Under the pieces are notes generated by a model. The model was not told where the DNA came from. It saw only the letters and a list, made by a program, of their open reading frames with translations, and did not search any database. Below are positions 1-7,881 of a stretch of DNA of 36,184 nucleotides, one piece after another. Position numbers and translations under genes: made by a program. The DNA is from an uncultured Anaerolineales bacterium (GTDB lineage Bacteria; Chloroflexota; Anaerolineae; Anaerolineales; UBA4823). Location: assembly GCA_903872065.1 (NCBI GenBank), contig CAIQJJ010000566.1:1-36184 (forward strand), given 5' to 3'. Every line of letters begins with the position of its first letter. The stretch's first letter is position 1.

Positions 1-1
1 A

Positions 2-526
2 TTGACCGAGATTGATGTGTTTATGTCGGTTTCTAAGATGAAGAATCATTATAACGCTGGGGTGACGCATACCATGAAAAACCTGTATGGGCTGGTGCCG
101 TACAGGTTTTATCGCCTCAGCCCGGGCGATACCTATCGTTCTGGTTTTCATGGGGAGGCGGCTCAGATCAAGAGCCGTTTGCCGCGCGTGATCATAGATG
201 TCAATCGCGCCCGCAAGATCCATTTTGGCCTGGTAGATGGAATTATGACAACCGAGGGCGGCGAAGGCCCCTGGATTGCCACCATTAACCCTAAGAGGGT
301 CAATGTCCTGATCGCTGGCAAAAGCCCTCTCGCAACCGATACAGTGGCGACCGCCGTCATGGGGCATGATCCTGCCGGCGAGTATCCCAATGCTCCCTAT
401 ATACGCTGCGACAATCACTTAAACCTGGCGGCGGCCATGGGCTTTGGTTCCAACAAACTGGAAGATATTGAGGTGGTGGGCGTGCCAATCGAAAAGGTTA
501 AGACCCAGTTCTCGCCTGCCTATTAA
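2..526 (+). CDS. DUF362 domain protein, C-terminal part (5' end outside window)
   Basis: The reading frame is open from the left edge, so the true start lies upstream; 174 residues are visible. The segment SVSKMKNHYNAGVTHTMKN followed by LYGLVP is the characteristic core of DUF362 proteins, and the following part (GLVDGIMTTEGGEGP, then a stretch ending in ATDTVATAVMGHDP) fits the same family. DUF362 proteins are poorly understood; some are fused to ferredoxin-like Fe-S domains, but no cysteine cluster is visible in this part. It ends 24 bases before the next gene and is probably cotranscribed with it. The role in this carbohydrate region is unknown. Family assignment is good; biochemical function is open. 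Confidence 0.8.
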   Translation: MTEIDVFMSVSKMKNHYNAGVTHTMKNLYGLVPYRFYRLSPGDTYRSGFHGEAAQIKSRLPRVIIDVNRARKIHFGLVDGIMTTEGGEGPWIATINPKRVNVLIAGKSPLATDTVATAVMGHDPAGEYPNAPYIRCDNHLNLAAAMGFGSNKLEDIEVVGVPIEKVKTQFSPAY

Positions 527-550
527 TTTATACGAGGAGAAGCTGTATCA

Positions 551-3055
551 ATGACGCTAACATATCAAGAATATTCATTACAGGATGGGTACATCCACAA
601 TTGGTTGGTCAGCGGGCCCGGCTCAGCGGCGAGGGCGAATGTAGAGGTGGATATATCGCAGCCGCCGGCCGATCGCGACGAACCTGTACCGGGTGAAAGC
701 ATCTGGCGCTGGAAATATGCGCGCGCCGGGCTCGATCACCTGTTGGATATTTCATCCACCGCGGCGCTGATCCAGGGGCGCGCCTGGGCGTATGCCCAAT
801 TGATGCTGGAGCAGGGTCAGGCGGCCAACTTGGTCTTGACCACTGCCGGGCCGGCCAAAGTGTGGTTGGCCGGGCAAGAAATTGCCTGCCAGGCTTCCAC
901 CGTTGTGCATGGTTGGCGTCAGCTGCGTTTTCCGGTGAATTTGCAGCCAGGGGTGAATTCTCTCTGGGTTCAACTGGATCAGGATGCAGAGGGCGGCCTC
1001 CCTCGCGAAGCGCGTTTTGCGATTGCGGCCCGCTGGGTGGATTTTAGCGACCCTGACTCGGCGGAGCGAATCGTCGTGCGCGTGCCTACCCACTCTGAAC
1101 GTCCGGATCGCATCCAGCGCCTGGAGCGCTTGCTGGATTACGCTTACCTGGATCAGGTGGTCAATTACCGCGGCCGGCATTTCAACTTGTGCTGGTCTGA
1201 TGAGATAGGCGAAGATTTGTATTTTGTCTACGATCTCCAGGACAACCAGGAACTTATTTATGTGAATGGCAAAAATACCAGCAGCCCGGCCAAACCTGTG
1301 GATGTTGGCCAGGAATACCGCGTGCGCGAGGCGGCCATGAAGATCGTCTTACGGGCTACCGACGGTGAGTTCTACGAGAAGAATGTGCGCTATACCCGCG
1401 CCTTGCCAATCCAGATTGTGGATGGCGATTATTCGGAGTCGCCATACAGCGACTTCGCCAATCGCAACCAGGAAGCGTTGCGGGACGCTGTGCGGCACGA
1501 GAACGATCTGTTTGCTGAAGTTGCAAAAATGCGTTTGGGCCTGTGGAAGGTGGAGAATTGGACCTTCAAGCACACAGAGGTCAAGCCAAAAGTGATCCTT
1601 GACGCTATCGAGCGTATCCGCCGCGCCGAAGCAGACTCCCCCTTATTGTTGGTGGGCCTGTGCGGCATTGCGAACTGGTTCCAGGCGGCGGCGGAATTCC
1701 CGCAAGAGCTTAAAGCGCCGCTTGAGTCCTGCCTGCGCCAGGTAGTATTCCGCACGCCAGTTTCTGAGAGCGACGCTATTCTGATGAATACGGTCGCAAT
1801 CCTGGCCGGCCAGCGCTATCCTGAGCAAATCTATCCCTCCGGACAAACCGGGGATTGGCATCGCCAGCAGGCTGAACGGCAGGCCATCAACTGGCTTAAG
1901 CAGCATGGACAGAAAGGTTTCGCGCGCTGGAATTCTGGCGAGAATATCAATTGCATTTTGACAGCTCTGGCGCACCTGACCAACCTGGCGCAGAATGAAA
2001 CCATTCGCGAACTGGCCGCCGTGCTGATGGATAAGATCTTTTTCTTGTTGGCGGTCAATTCGTTCAAGGGCGCACTGTGCGCCAGCCGTGGGCAAACCTC
2101 GGCTGAAATGATCAAGACCCATCAGTTGGATGCAACTTCGGGAATCCAGCGCATGATGTGGGGGATGGGAACGTATAACCGCTTTGTCGCCGGGATGGTC
2201 AGCTTAATCTGCTCGGGCTATGAATTCCCACTGCTCCTGGCCGAGATCGCAGCCGATCAGCCGGCTGAGCTGTGGAGCCTGGAACGTCATTGCATTGGCG
2301 CGCTTGCGCCTGATACCGATGAAACGGTTCAGACTGCGGTATATAAAACTCCCGATTATATGCTGGCCGCTGCGTTGGATTACCGCGCCGGGCAGCCGGG
2401 CAATGGCGAGCATGTCTGGCAGGCCACATTGGGCCCAGAAGCGATCGTCTTCGTTAATCATCCTGGCATCCTCAGCGAAAAAGAGGCTTACCCGGCTGGT
2501 TTCTGGCGTGGCAGCGCGATTTTGCCGCGCGTCGCCCAATGGAAAGATACTCTGATTTCGCTGGTGCAGCTTCCGGCGGATGCCTGGATTGGCTTTACAC
2601 ATGCCTATTTCCCCACCTGCTCTTTCGATGAATATGTCATTCAAGATGGCTGGGCGTTTGCCCGCAAGGGTTCAGGCTACCTGGCATTAACCGCCCGGCA
2701 GGGGATTGAATTGATCAAGACCGCGCCGGATGCGTATCGCGAATTGCGTTCGCATGGGCGCGAAAATGCCTGGATCTGCCAGATGGGACGCGAAGAACTG
2801 GACGGCAGTTTCCAGGATTTCCAACAAAAAATTCATCAGCTTAACCTCGACTGGCAGCCCGCCGGCGTGAGCCTGACAAACTTGCGCGGCCAGTCGTTGG
2901 CGTTTGCCTGGGGCAGCCCGTTCATGGTCAATGGTCAGCCGCAGCAGCCTGGCAGCGAAAAGCACATCGAAAACCCCTATTGCCAGGCCAGTTACCCGGC
3001 TTCCCAAATGGACATTGGCAACCAGGAGTATCTGATCCGCTTGAATTGGGATTAG
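551..3055 (+). CDS. Large uncharacterised protein with polysaccharide-lyase-like layout
   Basis: An 834-residue protein that I cannot assign to a named family. Start ATG 551 follows a GAGGAG ribosome site at 534-539 with a rather long 11-base spacing. No signal peptide is visible, so it is probably cytoplasmic. Residues about 60-165 look like a beta-sandwich of the galactose-binding type (VWLAGQEI, then LQPGVNSLWVQLD). Residues about 310-600 are alpha-helical and could form an alpha/alpha toroid. The last 200 residues look beta-rich, including FTHAYFPTCSFDEYVIQDG and a conserved-looking SHGRENAWICQMG. A helical toroid followed by a beta-sandwich is the layout of heparinase II/III-type and alginate lyases, so a lyase or glycoside-processing role is plausible. 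It sits between a DUF362 gene and a mannonate-dehydratase-family gene, which supports acidic sugar metabolism. The lyase reading is inference. Confidence 0.55.
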   Translation: MTLTYQEYSLQDGYIHNWLVSGPGSAARANVEVDISQPPADRDEPVPGESIWRWKYARAGLDHLLDISSTAALIQGRAWAYAQLMLEQGQAANLVLTTAGPAKVWLAGQEIACQASTVVHGWRQLRFPVNLQPGVNSLWVQLDQDAEGGLPREARFAIAARWVDFSDPDSAERIVVRVPTHSERPDRIQRLERLLDYAYLDQVVNYRGRHFNLCWSDEIGEDLYFVYDLQDNQELIYVNGKNTSSPAKPVDVGQEYRVREAAMKIVLRATDGEFYEKNVRYTRALPIQIVDGDYSESPYSDFANRNQEALRDAVRHENDLFAEVAKMRLGLWKVENWTFKHTEVKPKVILDAIERIRRAEADSPLLLVGLCGIANWFQAAAEFPQELKAPLESCLRQVVFRTPVSESDAILMNTVAILAGQRYPEQIYPSGQTGDWHRQQAERQAINWLKQHGQKGFARWNSGENINCILTALAHLTNLAQNETIRELAAVLMDKIFFLLAVNSFKGALCASRGQTSAEMIKTHQLDATSGIQRMMWGMGTYNRFVAGMVSLICSGYEFPLLLAEIAADQPAELWSLERHCIGALAPDTDETVQTAVYKTPDYMLAAALDYRAGQPGNGEHVWQATLGPEAIVFVNHPGILSEKEAYPAGFWRGSAILPRVAQWKDTLISLVQLPADAWIGFTHAYFPTCSFDEYVIQDGWAFARKGSGYLALTARQGIELIKTAPDAYRELRSHGRENAWICQMGREELDGSFQDFQQKIHQLNLDWQPAGVSLTNLRGQSLAFAWGSPFMVNGQPQQPGSEKHIENPYCQASYPASQMDIGNQEYLIRLNWD

Positions 3056-3078
3056 TCAATTAACCAAAGGAAAAATTT

Positions 3079-4287
3079 ATGGCTCCGATAACTATTCAAG
3101 ATGTACAAACATTTCTGATCCAATATTCGGGCGGGGGGACGCGCTTTGTGATCGTAAAAATTATCACCTCTGAGCCGGGATTATACGGTTTGGGCTGCGC
3201 GACCTTTACCCAACGTTTTCGCCCGGTCTATGCCGCGATTGAACATCATCTGAAGCCTTTTGTGATCGGCAAAGATGTCACCCGCAGCGAAGAGTTGTTC
3301 AACATGATGCTGGTGCAAAGCTATTGGCGCAATGGCCCGGTGTTGAACAACGCCATTTCGGGGATTGACCAGGCGCTGTGGGACATCAAAGGGAAGCTGG
3401 CGAATATGCCGGTTTACCAGCTTTTGGGTGGAAAATGCCGCGAGGCGGCTGCGGTTTACGCCCACGCCGATGGGCGCGAACCGAAAGAAGTGGTGGACAA
3501 CGTGCGCAAATTCCAGGCGCAGGGCTATCGCTATATCCGTGTGCAAATGGGCGGTTATGGCGGCAAGGCCGACAAAATGGTCAAACCTGAGGGTGCACTG
3601 CCCGGCGCGTATTTCGACCCGCGCGAATACACGCGCAACATGCTCAAAATGATTGACTATGTGCGCCAGGAAGTGGGCGAGGAAGTTGAACTGCTGCACG
3701 ATGTCCATGAGCGCCTGGCGCCGATCGACGCGGTGCAGTTCGCGAAGGATGTCGAACCTTACAAGCTGTTCTTCCTTGAGGATGATCTCGCGCCGGAAGA
3801 TATCGAATATTTCCGCATGATCCGCCGGCAGTGCGCCACCCCGATCGCGATGGGCGAACTGTTCAACAACCCGCGCGAATGGCGCTTGATGATCGAAGAG
3901 CGTTTGATTGACTTCTTGCGCATGCACGTCAGCCAGATGGGCGGGATTACCCCGGCGCGCAACGCCGCCATTCATGGCAATATCTATGGCGTGCGCACTG
4001 CCTGGCATGGCCCTGGCGACACCTCCCCGGTCGGCCACGCTGCTAATCTGCATCTCGATCTGTGGGCGCCCAATTTCGGCATCCAGGAATGGTGCCGCTT
4101 CCCGCCCTTAGTCTATGAAATGTTCCCCGGACTGCCCGAGGTGCGCAACGGCTACATGTATCCCAATGATAAGCCTGGCCTGGGCATTGAGATGGACGAG
4201 AAATTGGCCGCCAGGTACCCCTGCACCGATGAAGTGGACTGGTGGACGCAAACCCGCCTGCCCGACGGCACGCCCTCGCGCCCCTAA
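3079..4287 (+). CDS. Enolase-superfamily sugar acid dehydratase, mannonate dehydratase (ManD/RspA) subgroup
   Basis: A 402-residue enzyme, the usual ManD length. Members dehydrate D-mannonate or D-gluconate to 2-keto-3-deoxygluconate using Mg2+. The visible active-site set is complete: D208 and H210 in HDVHERLAP, E234 in FFLEDD, E260 in AMGELFNNP as metal ligands or acid/base residues, H310 in TAWHGPGD, and R154/Y160 in RVQMGGY as the likely catalytic Arg/Tyr pair. The C-terminus (NGYMYPNDKPGLGIEMDEK) is typical of the subgroup. Position 312, just after H310, is Pro; in the subgroup, as I recall it, Pro here goes with low-efficiency or other-substrate members and Ala with efficient mannonate dehydratases, so the true substrate may differ. 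The start is preceded by AAAGGAAA. It lies 23 bases after the lyase-like gene, suggesting one operon for uronate or aldonate use. Confidence 0.85.
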   Translation: MAPITIQDVQTFLIQYSGGGTRFVIVKIITSEPGLYGLGCATFTQRFRPVYAAIEHHLKPFVIGKDVTRSEELFNMMLVQSYWRNGPVLNNAISGIDQALWDIKGKLANMPVYQLLGGKCREAAAVYAHADGREPKEVVDNVRKFQAQGYRYIRVQMGGYGGKADKMVKPEGALPGAYFDPREYTRNMLKMIDYVRQEVGEEVELLHDVHERLAPIDAVQFAKDVEPYKLFFLEDDLAPEDIEYFRMIRRQCATPIAMGELFNNPREWRLMIEERLIDFLRMHVSQMGGITPARNAAIHGNIYGVRTAWHGPGDTSPVGHAANLHLDLWAPNFGIQEWCRFPPLVYEMFPGLPEVRNGYMYPNDKPGLGIEMDEKLAARYPCTDEVDWWTQTRLPDGTPSRP

Positions 4288-4288
4288 C

Positions 4289-4391
4289 CTCACCCAACCC
4301 TCTCCATGCCTGGTTTTCGCATGGGAAGGTCGGGCGGGCTTCCCCCTCTCCATGCGTGATCTTCGCATGGGGAGGGCCGGGGTGGGGTACC
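4289..4391. repeat. Duplicated hairpin repeat downstream of the dehydratase gene
   Basis: Two related hairpins lie directly after the stop codon. The second is strong: 4344-4356 (CCCTCTCCATGCG) pairs with 4364-4376 (CGCATGGGGAGGG), 13 bp with one G-T wobble and a 7-base loop. The first, 4299-4309 with 4319-4329, is a weaker version sharing the CTCTCCATGC arm and the TTCGCATGGG arm. The outer flanks (ACCTCACCCAACCC at 4288 onwards, and GGCCGGGGTGGGGT ending near 4388) are also roughly complementary, so the whole block can fold as one palindromic element. No T-run follows, so it is more like a dispersed palindromic repeat than a classic intrinsic terminator, though it could still stop or stabilise the upstream transcript. 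Confidence 0.7.
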
Positions 4392-4839
4392 AATTTGTAC
4401 AAAACGCGTTAATTTCTGATCGCCCATCTTTCCCCGAAAAGCTACAAAAGTACATGAATAGGTTTCAATTTTGCATGGTTTTTCCCTTACCCTATGTTAT
4501 AACTCCAATTCGAGTAAACAGAACTGTAACCGGCTTGAGCCAAAGCGATTCAGTTCACTCCAAAGTTTGCCTTATTCAATATCGAGACAGGGTAGCATGA
4601 ATGGTGAGATGTGTGCGTGTCAACTGGAAGCGCTGCACGTAGGGGGAAGCCAGTGAAGAGACTGCGAATCAGTGGTTTTTGCCATGCAAGGGAAGCTTGC
4701 CGTCTTGCTCTATTTAATGGCATAAAGAAAGGAGGGCCTGGGGTCGTTACAAAGTAACTTATTCACTTCCTTTCCTATTCTGTGTGGTTCAATCTTTTGG
4801 ACGTCAAATCAAAAGTTTTATCAAAGGAGAAAAGAAAAA
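4392..4839 (+). promoter_or_regulatory. Long leader upstream of the transporter operon
   Basis: About 450 bases without a credible gene separate the hairpin repeat from the binding-protein gene. The local composition is more AT-rich than the genes around it, as expected for a promoter region. A possible promoter is TTGCAT (4471-4476) with TATGTT (4493-4498), 16 bases apart. A small hairpin GCAAG/CTTGC occupies 4686-4700. A short inverted repeat, GTTAC-AAA-GTAAC, lies at 4746-4758 and could be an operator. A site at 4625-4638 (TGGAAGCGCTGCAC) matches half of a LacI-type operator. The ribosome site is AAAGGAGAAAAG just before ATG 4840. The location makes this the probable main control region of the importer, but each element is only a weak prediction. 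Confidence 0.4.
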
Positions 4840-6690
4840 ATGTCTAATATCTCTCGTCGTGACTTTCTGCGTGTTTCCACCACCGCCGTTGCGGGCGCCC
4901 TGTTAGCGGCCTGCGGCGCTCCGGCGACTGAGGCCCCCAAAGTGGAGCCGACCGCCAAACCAGCCGAAGAAAAACCCGCCGCAACCGCCACCCCCAAGGG
5001 TCCGGTTCGCCCGGTGGATGCCTGGCCGGTTGGTGAGCTGCCTCGCAATCGCACCTTGATCTATTACAACAACACCCCGCCCAATGGGAACTTCGCCCTG
5101 TGGGGCGCTGATCCTCACCAGGCTGGTTGGGCGATTTGCCAGGAACCGGCTGCGTTCTATGGTGTGCATGGAGACAAGCAGTATATGTGGCTGGCCGAAA
5201 GCTACAAGTACGCCGATGATGGTAAAGGCCTGACGGTTGTCTTCCGCAAGGGCATCAAGTGGAGCGATGGCACGCCCTTCACCGCCAACGATGTCGTCTG
5301 GTCTATGGATACCCTCAAGCGTGTGGATGGTCTGCAGAAGGCCGGCAACGTCAAAGCCACCGTTGAAAAAGCTGAGGCGGTTGATGACCTGACCCTCAAA
5401 CTGACCTTTAACCAGGTTGACTGGCGCTTCTTCTTCACCTCGATGACCTTCCGCTTCGACCTGGGCGATAACACCCTCATCCAGCCCAAGCACTATTGGT
5501 CAACCGTTGCTGATGACAAGCTGCGCGAAGACAAATTCTACGATCCGGCCAAGGGCCTGCCGATTTCGACCAGCCCCTATGGCGTCGGCGTCTCCAACGA
5601 ACAGTACACCAACTACGACCTGCGCAAGAGCTGGTGGGCGGTTGAGACTGGTTTCGTTGACAAGGAACCCGATGTCTGGCGCATTCAGCAGCAGCCCTTC
5701 ACCAATGATACCCTGGCTGCCCAACTCTTGATCAACAAAGAAATTGATCATCCGTTGGACCTGCGCCCCTTCGTCGTCGCCAGCACCCTGGCCCAGGCGG
5801 ATCACCTCAGCACCTGGACCGGCCGCAAACCCCCGTATGGGTATGTGGACTGGTGGCCGATTTCCGTGCAGTTCTGCACCAAGAAACCGCCCTTCGATAA
5901 TCCCAAGGTGCGCTGGGCTGTGGCCTATGCCCTGAATCAGCAGGCCATCGTGGACATCGGCTGGAGCGGCGCTGGTACTGTGGCGATGTCGCCCTTCCCG
6001 GCCTATCCCAAGCTGAACGCTCTCCTGGATCAGATCAAGGACGTTACCGACAAATATAACGTGCTTGAGTTCAACCTGGAGAAGAGCGCCGCTCTGATGA
6101 CCGAAGCTGGCTTTACCAAGGATGGTGAAGGCTTCTGGGTGGACAAAGATGGCGTGCGCCCGGATGCGGATGTGTATGCTGGCGTCCCGCTGTTTGGCGA
6201 TATTGCCCCCGTCGTCGCGGAGCAGTTGCGCCAGGCTGGTTTCTACTCCCAGCACAAGGCCCCGCCCGATGTATGGGCCGCTAAAGTGGATGGCCGCGCC
6301 TCAATGTTCCTCTTCGGCCACGGCGGCGCTACGATTGACCCGTTTGACACTTTGCAGCTTTACCAGGAAGCCAATGCAGCTCCGATGGGCGAGCAAAGCT
6401 GGGGCAACATCACCCGCTGGGACGATCCTGAGTTCGCCAAGGCGCGCCAGGAGATCAAGAACACCGCCCCGGATGATCCCAAGATGGTTGAACTGTTCAA
6501 GAAGACCATGGAAATCTGGTATGCGGCTCTGCCCGACTGCCCGATCGTCCAGTGGTATCACCGCATCCCGGTTAGCAATTGGTACTTCACCAACTGGCCG
6601 GATGAGACCAATCCTTACATGAACTCCGCTCTGTGGCACTGGACTATGCTCCAGGTCGTCCTGGGCCTCAAAGCCACCGGCAACGCCTAG
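4840..6690 (+). CDS. ABC importer substrate-binding lipoprotein, family 5 (Dpp/Opp type)
   Basis: A 616-residue extracytoplasmic solute-binding protein. The N-terminus SRRDFLRVSTT is a twin-arginine export motif, followed by a hydrophobic stretch and a lipobox LAAC with the lipidated Cys at residue 25. A Pro/Ala/Glu/Thr/Lys linker to about residue 58 tethers the domain to the membrane. The segment around 125-165 (KYADDGKGLTVVFRKGIKW, SDGTPFTANDVVWS) is the hallmark of bacterial extracellular solute-binding protein family 5. Family members bind peptides, nickel or, in many thermophiles and soil bacteria, oligosaccharides. The glycosidases and sugar enzymes nearby make an oligosaccharide ligand more likely than a peptide; this is inference. 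It is the first gene of a complete five-gene importer and has the best ribosome site in the operon. Confidence 0.92.
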   Translation: MSNISRRDFLRVSTTAVAGALLAACGAPATEAPKVEPTAKPAEEKPAATATPKGPVRPVDAWPVGELPRNRTLIYYNNTPPNGNFALWGADPHQAGWAICQEPAAFYGVHGDKQYMWLAESYKYADDGKGLTVVFRKGIKWSDGTPFTANDVVWSMDTLKRVDGLQKAGNVKATVEKAEAVDDLTLKLTFNQVDWRFFFTSMTFRFDLGDNTLIQPKHYWSTVADDKLREDKFYDPAKGLPISTSPYGVGVSNEQYTNYDLRKSWWAVETGFVDKEPDVWRIQQQPFTNDTLAAQLLINKEIDHPLDLRPFVVASTLAQADHLSTWTGRKPPYGYVDWWPISVQFCTKKPPFDNPKVRWAVAYALNQQAIVDIGWSGAGTVAMSPFPAYPKLNALLDQIKDVTDKYNVLEFNLEKSAALMTEAGFTKDGEGFWVDKDGVRPDADVYAGVPLFGDIAPVVAEQLRQAGFYSQHKAPPDVWAAKVDGRASMFLFGHGGATIDPFDTLQLYQEANAAPMGEQSWGNITRWDDPEFAKARQEIKNTAPDDPKMVELFKKTMEIWYAALPDCPIVQWYHRIPVSNWYFTNWPDETNPYMNSALWHWTMLQVVLGLKATGNA

Positions 6691-6750
6691 CCCTTCGGCA
6701 AAGCCTGTTCATGCCTGGCTTGACTTTGAAAAATAAGCGATAAAGTGGAT

Positions 6751-6781
6751 CAACCAGGGACCTCTGGTAGGCCCCTGGTTG
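6751..6781 (+). terminator. Hairpin between binding protein and first permease (attenuator)
   Basis: In the 170-base gap between the binding-protein and permease genes, CAACCAGGG (6751-6759) pairs perfectly with CCCTGGTTG (6773-6781). The 13-base interior holds a further CCT/AGG pairing. There is no long T-run after it, only CCCTTTAT, so partial termination or protection of the upstream message from 3' decay is more likely than full termination. This arrangement is common where a binding protein is needed in excess over its permeases. Confidence 0.65.
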
Positions 6782-6860
6782 CCCTTTATGGGTAGGTCAT
6801 TTCTAGACCTCGTGAAAACCTGGCGTTATTGAATCCGATGAAATTACAGGAGACTGAGTT

Positions 6861-7877
6861 ATGACCCTCAGTTACTTTGTTCGGCGTGTGTTTTTCCTGT
6901 TTCTGGTGGTCTGGACTGCTGCAACCATCAACTTTGTTCTGCCGCACCTGGCCGGGCGCGATCCGATCAAAGAACAGATGCTCATCCAAATCGCCAGCCA
7001 GGGACGTACTCAGGCAGATGCGGAGGCGATGATCCGCACCTACACCCGACTCTTTGGCCTGGATCGGCCGCTTTGGGAGCAATACCTGACCTATATCGGG
7101 AATGTGATGCGGCTTGATTTTGGCTATTCGATCAACAATTACCCGCGCACCGTGATGGATATTATCATCAGCCGGGGGCGGTTGACTTTACCTTTTGTCG
7201 TCGTTTCGATTTTCATCTCTTTTACCTTTGGAATTTTATTGGGCGCTTTCTTGGGTTGGAACCGCACCCCCCAGTGGGTGAGCAACCTGGTGGTGCCGCC
7301 CATGCTGGTGCTTTCCTCGGTACCTCAGTTCCTGGTGGCATTGGTCTTGATTTATTTCGTGGCGTTCCGCATGCGGCTCTTGCCAATGAACGGCGCTTAT
7401 CCCCGCACCATGGTCGAGGACTGGGGAAGCTTAACCTTCTGGATGGGCTATGCCAAGCATGCCATTTTGCCAATTCTTTCGATGGTGCTGGTAGATGCCT
7501 CGGGTTGGGCATTGGGGATGCGCGCCATGATGGTTACGGTAGAGGGCGAAGATTACGCTACCTTTGCTGAAGCCAAGGGGCTGACGACCTGGCGGGTCTT
7601 CTTCCGCTACTTGCTCAGGAATGCTCTCCTGCCTCCTTTGACTGGCCTGGCGATTCGCCTGGGGTTCATTATTACTGGCGCATCTCTGGTAGAAAGTTTC
7701 TTTGCCTATAATGGCCTGGGCAGCACCTTAGGCGGCGCGATTGGCAACTTCGATTATTTCCTGTTGTATGGCATTGTCACCATCATGGTGATGTGTATTG
7801 CTCTTGCGACTTTTGTGATGGATATGATCTATCCGTTGCTCGATCCGCGCATCAGCTATAAGGCGCAGAGAGGCTAA
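6861..7877 (+). CDS. ABC importer permease, DppB/OppB type
   Basis: A 338-residue inner-membrane permease. The N-terminal helix (YFVRRVFFLFLVVWTAATINFVLPHLAGRDP, about residues 5-35) and the FGLDRPLWEQYLTYIGNVMRLDFGYS segment near residue 64 are typical of the DppB family. About six membrane helices follow. The coupling-loop region that docks onto the ATPases is YATFAEAKGLTTWRVFFRYLLRNALLP near residues 232-258. The C-terminus (YPLLDPRISYK) is also standard. ATG 6861 is preceded by CAGGAG. It ends five bases before the second permease gene, with which it forms the heterodimeric membrane channel. Confidence 0.93.
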   Translation: MTLSYFVRRVFFLFLVVWTAATINFVLPHLAGRDPIKEQMLIQIASQGRTQADAEAMIRTYTRLFGLDRPLWEQYLTYIGNVMRLDFGYSINNYPRTVMDIIISRGRLTLPFVVVSIFISFTFGILLGAFLGWNRTPQWVSNLVVPPMLVLSSVPQFLVALVLIYFVAFRMRLLPMNGAYPRTMVEDWGSLTFWMGYAKHAILPILSMVLVDASGWALGMRAMMVTVEGEDYATFAEAKGLTTWRVFFRYLLRNALLPPLTGLAIRLGFIITGASLVESFFAYNGLGSTLGGAIGNFDYFLLYGIVTIMVMCIALATFVMDMIYPLLDPRISYKAQRG

Positions 7878-7881
7878 TGCT

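Noticed and set aside
4115-4600. Open frame overlapping the end of the dehydratase gene and the hairpin repeat
   Set aside because: It starts inside the dehydratase gene in another frame and reads through the palindromic repeat; the product has no recognisable feature.
4625-4638. LacI-family operator-like site TGGAAGCGCTGCAC
   Set aside because: Only the left half fits the TGNAANCGNTTNCA pattern; three of the right-half positions differ and no LacI-type regulator is encoded in the window.
4640-4680. Stretch GGGGGAAGCCAGTGAAGAG with nearby CAGTGG, resembling parts of a cobalamin riboswitch
   Set aside because: The order and spacing of the conserved boxes do not match, and no supporting paired helices could be drawn. 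Treated as coincidence.
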